Source of the DNA: Sphaerochaetaceae bacterium
GTDB taxonomy: Bacteria; Spirochaetota; Spirochaetia; Sphaerochaetales; Sphaerochaetaceae
DNA length: 12,827 bases
Assembly: GCA_023231265.1 (NCBI GenBank)
Contig: JALNVT010000054.1
Location: 1-12,827 of the forward strand
Direction of reading: 5' to 3'
This document shows, piece after piece, positions 6,806 to 12,827 of the stretch. Under the pieces are notes generated by a model. It saw nothing but the letters and a program-made list of their open reading frames with translations. It was not told the DNA's origin and did no database searches. Position numbers and translations under genes: made by a program. Every line of letters starts with the position of its first letter. The first letter of the stretch is position 1.

Positions 6806-7995
6806 TGTTTTGGGAAAACTTCAAACTTGCATTGGATGCAATGAGAACAAGCAAACTTAGAACAGCCCTTTCTTTACTTGGAATAGTCATTGGTGTTGGA
6901 GCTGTTGTTGCTATATTGAATTTAGGAAGCAGTGTTACTGAAAATATCACAGGATCTTTAGCTCAGGGAGGTTCTGATATCATTTCTGTTTATCCAACTC
7001 CCAATGAAAGAACAAAGGGTGTGTTTGATATACAGTTCAGCGATACTCTGATGAATTCAACAGATGGAATTCAGACAATATCTCCTGTTATGTCCTCTAG
7101 AGCTACTTTAAGAACAAAAGAGAATACTGCAACAAGTTCCATGCTTGGTTGTGAATCAACATATTTTGATACACAGAATATTACTTTTGACACTGGTCGT
7201 GGATTTACTGCACAGCAGAACATTGATTCCAATCAGGTTGTTGTACTTGGCTCTGATATCGCCAAGACTCTTTTTCCTGAAAGCTCTGCAGTTGGAAAGA
7301 ATGTGACATTCATCATGGGTGATGATGGAATCATGCATACCTTTGAAGTTATTGGTGTTCTAGATGAAAAAGAGCAGTCTTATACAATGAGTTACAATAA
7401 TTCTGTTTATATCCCATTGAATACTTATTCAAGAAGGCTTATAAACAATAAGGTCGTATCTACATACATAATTAAATTGAAAAGTGGATATGATACTGAA
7501 GTTGTCAGTGATCAGATTAATAAATTTATGGATTCTATCGTTGGATCAGATGGTTATGAAACTTTCTCACCAGCTATGATTGCAAAAATGGCATCACAAG
7601 TTACTGCTTCATTGAGCATATTCTTAGCAGCTATTGCTGGTATTTCATTGCTTGTTGGTGGTATTGGTATCATGAATATAATGCTTGTATCAGTTGCAGA
7701 AAGAACAAAAGAGATTGGTATTAGAAAAGCGTTGGGAGCATCTCCTTCAGTTATTCGTGGACAGTTTATTGTTGAAGCACTTACTTTAACTCTTGTTGGT
7801 GGAATACTTGGAATAATTTTTGGATGTATTTTGAGCTATGCAGTGGTTAATATCGCTGGATGGACTTTAAAGTTATCTTATAATTCCTTTATAATAGCAG
7901 TCGGCTTCTCAATGATTGTAGGTATTTTCTTTGGATGGTATCCTGCAATGATGGCATCTCGTTTGGATCCTATTGAAGCTTTGAATTATGAATAG
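6805..7995 (+). CDS. MacB/FtsX-type ABC transporter permease
   Basis: A 396-residue inner-membrane subunit. The layout is the MacB type without a fused ATPase: a short amphipathic start (MFWENFKLALDAMRTSKLRT), TM1 about 20-43, a large periplasmic MacB_PCD domain about 45-265, then TM2 about 270-296, TM3 about 325-350 and TM4 about 357-385. The family hallmark AERTKEIGIRKALGAS follows TM2, and the C-terminus ends PAMMASRLDPIEALNYE, as in MacB. Such permeases do not move substrate through the membrane. They work by mechanotransmission, using ATP in the cytoplasm to drive movement of the periplasmic domain and expel periplasmic substrates through the adaptor and TolC-like channel. GGAGG (6793-6797) lies seven bases before the ATG, inside the end of the ATPase gene. 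The substrate (drug, peptide, lipid or toxin) cannot be read from the sequence. Confidence 0.93.
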   Translation: MFWENFKLALDAMRTSKLRTALSLLGIVIGVGAVVAILNLGSSVTENITGSLAQGGSDIISVYPTPNERTKGVFDIQFSDTLMNSTDGIQTISPVMSSRATLRTKENTATSSMLGCESTYFDTQNITFDTGRGFTAQQNIDSNQVVVLGSDIAKTLFPESSAVGKNVTFIMGDDGIMHTFEVIGVLDEKEQSYTMSYNNSVYIPLNTYSRRLINNKVVSTYIIKLKSGYDTEVVSDQINKFMDSIVGSDGYETFSPAMIAKMASQVTASLSIFLAAIAGISLLVGGIGIMNIMLVSVAERTKEIGIRKALGASPSVIRGQFIVEALTLTLVGGILGIIFGCILSYAVVNIAGWTLKLSYNSFIIAVGFSMIVGIFFGWYPAMMASRLDPIEALNYE

Positions 7996-8003
7996 AGGAA
8001 ATA

Positions 8004-9299
8004 ATGAAAAATAAAGAGCAACACAATTCAATAGTAGATGGAAAAGAAAGATTTTTTGTAATATCAGGATTGATAGTGGCATATGTGGTGCTGTTCATAT
8101 TGATAATGGTATTGTTCAATGCTTTACAGGAGAGAGAGGATTTGAAACTTCAAACTGAAGCTGAAAAATCTTTCAATACTGTATTTTTCCATCTACAAGA
8201 AGATCCCGTTAGAGCAAGTAATGAACTTGCAGAGAATGGAATAATTGGTGTTGGTGTTTATACTAATATTGGACGTAATATATTGATGCTTGGAAATGTT
8301 CCAAGAGTTTTATCTGCTGACGTTGCACCTGGAATTAGAACTGTAGAGGGTGATTACAGCAGTGGAAAAGCTACATATGATGATGAGACAGGTAACATTG
8401 AATATGTACGTTATATAAATAGATTGACGCTGTTGCTTGATATAATTGATGATTCAATGGTTGATTTAGCGAGCTTTACGGCACCTACCTTGCAGTATCA
8501 AGATGTACTGTATATTGTGTTGAATGGAAGTTCTTACCATAAGATATGTATGAGAATGAGAGCTTTTCAGGTGATAACTCTCATTATTTTGAGTCTTGTA
8601 TTCATCGCAATTTATCATATATATATGAACAACAGAGGATACAGAGAGACCCTCGAAAAACAAAGATCTCTTGTTAATTTAGGACAGGCTGCAAGGACAC
8701 TGACTCACGAGATTAAAAATCCATTGAGCAGCGTAAATATTCAGCTTGCTATCTTGAGATTGAAAGTAGATCCTAAATACAAACAGAATCTTGAGGTCAT
8801 CCAGTCAGAGATGGATAGAGTCAAGGTTTTGACAGATAAAGTCAGTGAGTTTTTATACAATCCAACAGGTGTTCCTGTCAAAATTGCTTTGAAAACATTT
8901 TTCATGGATTTGATTTCAAAGTTTGAGACACCGGTGCAGCTGTTTATTGATGATGATTTTAATATTTTATTTGATGCAGATAGGGCTAGATCTGTATTTG
9001 AAAATCTTGTTAAAAATGCAATTGAAAGCGGAGAAGACCCTCAAGTTGAGGTCATTGTAAGTCGTGGTTCAAAGGCTAAAACTGTAAAAATTGAAGTAAA
9101 AGATAGAGGCGTCGGATTACCAGATGGCGCAGAAGATAAAATCTACAATCCATTTTTCACTACCAAAACGACAGGTAGTGGAATAGGTCTTTCAATCTCT
9201 CGTCAGTTCATTACTGCGAGAAACGGAAGCATTATTTTATATCCACGTGAAGGTGGGGGAACAGTTGCAGAAGTAATATTACCTATTGCTTTGAAGTAA
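8004..9299 (+). CDS. Membrane sensor histidine kinase (AtoS/NtrB-like)
   Basis: A 431-residue kinase. TM1 (about 17-38) and TM2 (about 188-207) flank a roughly 150-residue extracytoplasmic sensor domain that I do not recognise. It is followed directly by a short linker and the HisKA domain, with the phosphorylated His235 in the H-box LTHEIKNPLSS. The ATPase domain shows the N-box FENLVKNAIESG (Asn338), G1 DRGVGLPDG, F-box NPFFTTKT and G2 GSGIGLSIS. The closing GGGTVAEVILP is typical of this family. No HAMP or PAS domain is seen between TM2 and the H-box. GAGGA lies close before the ATG, 8 bp after the permease stop. The kinase should phosphorylate Asp51 of the response regulator encoded 23 bp downstream. 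Its position behind the efflux genes suggests it senses an envelope signal tied to that machine, which is inference. Confidence 0.93.
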   Translation: MKNKEQHNSIVDGKERFFVISGLIVAYVVLFILIMVLFNALQEREDLKLQTEAEKSFNTVFFHLQEDPVRASNELAENGIIGVGVYTNIGRNILMLGNVPRVLSADVAPGIRTVEGDYSSGKATYDDETGNIEYVRYINRLTLLLDIIDDSMVDLASFTAPTLQYQDVLYIVLNGSSYHKICMRMRAFQVITLIILSLVFIAIYHIYMNNRGYRETLEKQRSLVNLGQAARTLTHEIKNPLSSVNIQLAILRLKVDPKYKQNLEVIQSEMDRVKVLTDKVSEFLYNPTGVPVKIALKTFFMDLISKFETPVQLFIDDDFNILFDADRARSVFENLVKNAIESGEDPQVEVIVSRGSKAKTVKIEVKDRGVGLPDGAEDKIYNPFFTTKTTGSGIGLSISRQFITARNGSIILYPREGGGTVAEVILPIALK

Positions 9300-9322
9300 C
9301 AATAACAATAGGAGAACGTGTT

Positions 9323-10684
9323 GTGAAAGTGTTGATAGTTGATGATGAAGTAAATATAAGAGACTCCCTGAGTCAGTTCTTTGCTGTTTATGATATAGAC
9401 AGTGAATGTGCTGAAAATGGTCTTGCCGCTCAAAGAATGTTATGTGAAGCGATGTATGATGCAATGGTTGTGGATTTGAAGATGCCAGGTATGGATGGTC
9501 TCACATTGATCAGATGGATGAAAGATCAGGGAATTGATATTCCTGTGATAATGGTAAGTGCACACGGTGAGATAACTGATGCAGTATCAGCTCTGAAAGA
9601 AGGTGCTGCTGATTATATTGTAAAACCATTCAATCCAGAAGAACTTGTTGAAAAAATTACAAAGATGGTTGAGGCATACAAGGTCACCAAAATGGTAGAC
9701 AATGATCTTGCTTTTGAAAATTCATCCTTCATTGGAATAGATCCAAAGATGAAAGAGATCAAAAAAACCATTGCAAGATGTGCAAAAACAAAATCAAATG
9801 TTTTGATCACCGGTGAGAGTGGTACTGGTAAGGGTGTTGTCGCTAAAGAGATTCATAGACAATCTTTTGGAGACAGTGGTCCTTTCCAATCAATTAACAT
9901 TGGTGGTGTACCTGCAACTTTGATCGAGTCTGAATTGTTTGGCCATGAAAAAGGTGCTTACACCGGGGCCATTGCAAGAAAGCTTGGACTTTTCGAAGTA
10001 GCAAATGGAGGAACCTTATTTCTAGATGAATTGGGGGATTTACCATTGGATCTTCAGGTCAAGCTTCTGACTGTTATCAATGATAGAGAGGTTCAACGTC
10101 TTGGTGATACAGTAAAGCGTCCAATTGATGTCAGGATAATTGCAGCTACAAACAAAGATTTGGAAGATATGGTCAGAAAGGGAACTTTCAGAGAAGATTT
10201 ATATTTCAGATTGAATGTACTGAGAATCAAGATACCACCACTGAGAGAGAGAAAAGAGGACATCCCTCTTCTAGCTGCTTCTATTTTGAAACGTCTTAAA
10301 GTTGAGATGGACAATGATCTTGTAGTTGGTTTCTCTCCAAATGCTATTGAAAAATTGAAAAGTGGATTCTATTATGGAAATGTAAGAGAGTTAGAAAATA
10401 TAATTGAAAGAGCTCTTTTATTTGCCGATGATTCATTGATAAGAGAAGATGATATAACTCTAGATGATAATGTTGGATTGCCACATCAGATGACTGAACC
10501 TAAGATCTCAAGAACTCTTGAGGTCAAGAGTCTCAAAGAAGTTGAGAGAGAGAAAATTATTGAATCTCTTCATAGATGGTCAGGCAACAAAACAAAAGCT
10601 TCCAAAGAGCTTGGAATAAGTCGAAGAACATTATTGAATAAAATCAGTGAATATGACATTGATGAATTTAAAAAAATAAAATAG
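9323..10684 (+). CDS. Sigma-54-dependent response regulator (NtrC/AtoC family)
   Basis: A 453-residue transcription activator with three domains. Receiver (about 1-120): acidic pocket Asp7/Asp8, phospho-acceptor Asp51 (VVDLKMPGMDG), Ser79 and Lys101 (VKPF). AAA+ domain (about 140-375): Walker A GESGTGKG (164-171), the sigma-54 contact loop GAYTGA (211-216, the tolerated Tyr form of GAFTGA), Walker B FLDE (233-236), and arginine-finger regions REDLYFRLNVLRIKIPPLRER and YYGNVRELENIIERA. Fis-type helix-turn-helix at about 415-447 (NKTKASKELGISRRTLLNKI). The complete GAYTGA loop means it should contact RpoN, so the genome is expected to have sigma-54. The start is GTG, with AGGAG eight bases upstream. 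The GESGTGKG ending with Gly rather than the usual Glu is a minor oddity. The targets may include the efflux cluster or a distant regulon; no good sigma-54 promoter is visible just upstream of the cluster. Confidence 0.95.
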   Translation: MKVLIVDDEVNIRDSLSQFFAVYDIDSECAENGLAAQRMLCEAMYDAMVVDLKMPGMDGLTLIRWMKDQGIDIPVIMVSAHGEITDAVSALKEGAADYIVKPFNPEELVEKITKMVEAYKVTKMVDNDLAFENSSFIGIDPKMKEIKKTIARCAKTKSNVLITGESGTGKGVVAKEIHRQSFGDSGPFQSINIGGVPATLIESELFGHEKGAYTGAIARKLGLFEVANGGTLFLDELGDLPLDLQVKLLTVINDREVQRLGDTVKRPIDVRIIAATNKDLEDMVRKGTFREDLYFRLNVLRIKIPPLRERKEDIPLLAASILKRLKVEMDNDLVVGFSPNAIEKLKSGFYYGNVRELENIIERALLFADDSLIREDDITLDDNVGLPHQMTEPKISRTLEVKSLKEVEREKIIESLHRWSGNKTKASKELGISRRTLLNKISEYDIDEFKKIK

Positions 10685-10758
10685 ATGAATAAGGGCACAT
10701 TCTTACTGAGAGGTGCCTATATTTAGCTCTATAAAAATATATAAATATGGAGAATATA
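10685..10758 (+). other. Spacer between regulator and pepF with weak hairpin and possible promoter
   Basis: GGCAC (10694-10698) can pair with GTGCC (10713-10717) across a 14-base loop, but no T run follows, so it is not a convincing intrinsic terminator. TATAAA (10730-10735) could be a -10 box for pepF, but no good -35 lies at the proper distance. Whether pepF belongs to the upstream transcript cannot be decided from this. Confidence 0.3.
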
Positions 10759-12489
10759 ATGAGTGAACAATTACCACATTGGTCTTTAGAAGAAATATAT
10801 CCAGGACCTGAAAGTAAAGAATATTTAGATGCAATTGAAAGCTGTAAAGCAAGATGTGCAGAACTTGAAAAAGATATCAAAGAGAATAAAGATGTTGTTG
10901 AGATCATAAAGATGTATGAGAGCATTCTAGATACATATGAAACACTCAATGCATATAGCTATGCTCTTTTATCAGTTGCAACTGATGATCCTAAGAGTTT
11001 GAAATCTGTTAACCAGGTATCTGAATTGTCTCTTTACGTAAATAAAGCCAATGTCGATTTTCTTAATTTCCTAGGTGAGAATGAAGATAGAGTTAAGGCT
11101 CTTACATCTGAGGGTGGAGAACTTAGCGAATATAATTATGTATTATCAGAGCTTTTGATTCAGAACTCTCATCTTATGAGTAAGGAGAAAGAAGAACTTG
11201 CATCTGATTTAAACAGATCAGGCAGTGAAGCTTTCTCAAGATTGCAGGAAGCTCTTGCAAGCAGCACAACAGTTGAATATCAGAACAAAAAACAGACTGT
11301 AACTGATCTCAGATCTTTTGCATTCTCTCCTGATAGAAAGATCAGAAAAGAAGCATTTGATAAAGAACTTGAAGTTCTTACAAACAACAAAGTTGCATAC
11401 GCTGCAGCTCTAAATGGTGTAAAAGGTGCTACAATAACTCTAAATAAAAACAGAAAATATGAGAATCTTGAAGCATCTTTGAGTGCTGCTAGAATTGATA
11501 GAGAGGTTCTTGATGCACTGATCTCTACATTAGAAGACAATCTTCCAATGTTCAGAAAATATCTCAAAAAGAAAGCAGAGATTCTTGGATTGGACGAACT
11601 TGCATTCTATGACATCATGGCTCCAATTACATCTGAACCTAAAAAATATAGCTATGAAGAAGCTAAAGATTTCATATTGAAACAGTTCGGTAGCTTCTCT
11701 TCAAAAATGAAAGATTTTGCACAGAATGCATTTGAAAACAACTGGATTGATGCAGAACCACGTTCTGGAAAGATCGGTGGTGCATATGATACTGCATTCC
11801 CAGATGCAGGAGTATCTCGTGTTATGTGTAACTTTGATGGAACATACAATGGTGTGTCTACAATAGCACACGAATTGGGCCATGGTTATCACGATAGCGT
11901 TGTTATGCCTTATTCAAGTCTTTTGAGAACTTATCCAATGACACTTGCAGAGACTGCATCTATCTTCAGTGAGACCATTGTACTTCAAGGTGCTCTATCT
12001 GAAGCTGATGATAAAGAGAAAACTGCTTTGATTGAAACATTCCTTCAAGATACAACACAGGTATGTGTTGATATTCTCTGTCGTTTCTACTTTGAAAGAG
12101 AGGTCTTTGAGAGAAGAGCTGAAAGTGAATTGACTCCATCAGATTTCAATGACATCATGGTTGAATGTCAGAAAAAAACATATGGCGAATTATCAGAATA
12201 TCATCCTTTGATGTGGGCTGTTAAGGGTCATTATTATATTCCAGATTTCTCTTTCTATAATTATCCATATGCATTTGGACAGCTTTTTGCTCTAGGTGTA
12301 TATGCTCAGAAAGATAAAATGGGCGACAGTTTTGCAGAAAAATACAGAGAACTATTATCACTTACAGGAAGTAACAGCGCACGTGATGTTGCAGCTTCTA
12401 TTGGTTGTGATATCTCTTCTAAGGATTTCTGGCAGAGCGCATTGAATACTGTTGAAACATACGTAAAGGATTTCATTGATGCAAATTAA
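10759..12489 (+). CDS. pepF: Oligoendopeptidase F (M3B zinc metallopeptidase)
   Basis: A cytoplasmic zinc peptidase that cuts short peptides, typically 7-17 residues in this family, in peptide recycling. I choose the ATG at 10759, giving 576 residues, because GGAG at 10749-10752 lies six bases before it; the ATG at 10747 overlaps that ribosome-binding site and is unlikely to be used. In this numbering the catalytic HELGH spans residues 371-375 (His371, Glu372, His375), and the third zinc ligand is probably Glu398 in MTLAETASIFSE. Other M3B landmarks are the N-terminal PHWSLEEIYPGP, YNGVSTIAHELGHGYH and the C-terminal HYYIPDFSFYNYPYAFGQLF, whose Tyr/His residues shape the active site. No signal peptide is present. 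The length is close to the usual 560-600. The gene overlaps the downstream methyltransferase start by 11 bp, so the two are probably translated from one message. Confidence 0.95.
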   Translation: MSEQLPHWSLEEIYPGPESKEYLDAIESCKARCAELEKDIKENKDVVEIIKMYESILDTYETLNAYSYALLSVATDDPKSLKSVNQVSELSLYVNKANVDFLNFLGENEDRVKALTSEGGELSEYNYVLSELLIQNSHLMSKEKEELASDLNRSGSEAFSRLQEALASSTTVEYQNKKQTVTDLRSFAFSPDRKIRKEAFDKELEVLTNNKVAYAAALNGVKGATITLNKNRKYENLEASLSAARIDREVLDALISTLEDNLPMFRKYLKKKAEILGLDELAFYDIMAPITSEPKKYSYEEAKDFILKQFGSFSSKMKDFAQNAFENNWIDAEPRSGKIGGAYDTAFPDAGVSRVMCNFDGTYNGVSTIAHELGHGYHDSVVMPYSSLLRTYPMTLAETASIFSETIVLQGALSEADDKEKTALIETFLQDTTQVCVDILCRFYFEREVFERRAESELTPSDFNDIMVECQKKTYGELSEYHPLMWAVKGHYYIPDFSFYNYPYAFGQLFALGVYAQKDKMGDSFAEKYRELLSLTGSNSARDVAASIGCDISSKDFWQSALNTVETYVKDFIDAN

Positions 12490-12827
12490 AATTGATGGTG
12501 TTGTACAAGGTGGTGATGGACTTGGAAGACTTGAGAACAACAAAGCTGTTTTCGTTCCAGGAGCTCTAAAAGGTGAGACTGTTGAAATCACAATCACCAA
12601 AGAATCTAAATCCCACTGCAAAGCAAAACTAGATAATATTATCAGTGCCAGCAAATACCGAGTTGAACCTATCTGTCCATTTTATGGGCAGTGTGGGGGA
12701 TGCAATCTTCAGCATCTTGATGTTGAAGAGCAGGTCAGAGTGAAAGAAGAAATTCTTTTGAATCATTTAGAAAGATTTGGTAAACTTGATTTATCAGATA
12801 TTAAAATCGAAAAGAGTGAGACAGGAC
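12479..12827 (+). CDS. TrmA/RlmD-family RNA uracil-C5 methyltransferase, N-terminal part (truncated by window edge)
   Basis: An S-adenosylmethionine-dependent enzyme that methylates C5 of a uracil in rRNA or tRNA. The 116 codons present cover a TRAM RNA-binding domain (about 1-55, with the typical GVVQGGDGLGRLEN and FVPGALKGETVE) and the first three cysteines of the iron-sulfur cluster, Cys66, Cys72 and Cys75, in CPFYGQCGGCNLQHL (Cx5CxxC). The TRAM domain and cluster point to the RlmD/RlmCD branch rather than TrmA proper, but the catalytic domain is outside the window, so the target (23S U1939, U747 or tRNA U54) stays open. The ATG at 12479 overlaps the end of pepF by 11 bases in another frame and is preceded eight bases upstream by AAGGA (12466-12470), which supports translational coupling. 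Confidence 0.9.
   Translation, partial: MQIKIDGVVQGGDGLGRLENNKAVFVPGALKGETVEITITKESKSHCKAKLDNIISASKYRVEPICPFYGQCGGCNLQHLDVEEQVRVKEEILLNHLERFGKLDLSDIKIEKSETG

Noticed and set aside
10693..10718. Hairpin after the response regulator gene as an intrinsic terminator
   Set aside because: Only a 5-bp stem with a 14-base loop and no T run on either strand.
12358..12654. Minus-strand open frame of 98 codons across the pepF end
   Set aside because: It overlaps two well-supported plus-strand genes and shows no domain or start signals.
1..12827. Mobile element, prophage or attachment site
   Set aside because: I saw no transposase, integrase, terminal inverted repeats or tRNA-flanking direct repeats; all genes look like ordinary chromosomal ones.

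Overview
This is an AT-rich (roughly one-third G+C by eye), gene-dense bacterial window. It looks like a spirochaete, possibly a Treponema relative. The reasons are the style of the Hsp33 N-terminus, the double-membrane efflux parts (TolC-like protein, periplasmic adaptor, MacB-type ABC pair) and an AtoS/AtoC-like sigma-54 two-component pair. The assignment is inference from protein style only; no rRNA or tRNA is present to confirm it.

Layout. Bases 1-566 (minus strand) hold the N-terminal 188 codons of the redox chaperone Hsp33, cut by the window edge. A 439-bp AT-rich divergent intergenic region follows, with a plausible sigma-70-type promoter for each direction. From 1006 to 10684 seven genes run on the plus strand with gaps of 39 bp or less: a FolM/PTR1-like pteridine reductase of the SDR fold, a TolC-like outer-membrane protein (TTG start), a 950-residue membrane-anchored MacA/HlyD-like adaptor, a MacB-type ATPase, a MacB/FtsX-type permease, a histidine kinase and an NtrC-family response regulator (GTG start). 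After a 74-bp gap come oligoendopeptidase F and, overlapping its end by 11 bp, the start of a TrmA/RlmD-type RNA uracil-C5 methyltransferase that runs off the right edge.

How the genes fit together. TolC-like protein, adaptor, ATPase and permease form a complete tripartite ABC efflux or secretion machine of the MacAB-TolC kind. The kinase and sigma-54 activator encoded right behind it probably sense an envelope signal and set expression of this machine or of a remote sigma-54 regulon; no convincing sigma-54 promoter lies directly before the transporter genes. The most unusual item is the adaptor. A normal roughly 320-residue periplasmic adaptor is preceded by one membrane helix and about 613 residues of highly charged, repeat-rich, predicted cytoplasmic sequence. 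This contains four 13-residue tandem repeats, a run of ESKEA-type 5-residue repeats and two diverged pairs of longer motifs. The adaptor's alpha-hairpin is also very short. Together these suggest a MacAB-TolC variant with a large cytoplasmic appendage of unknown function.
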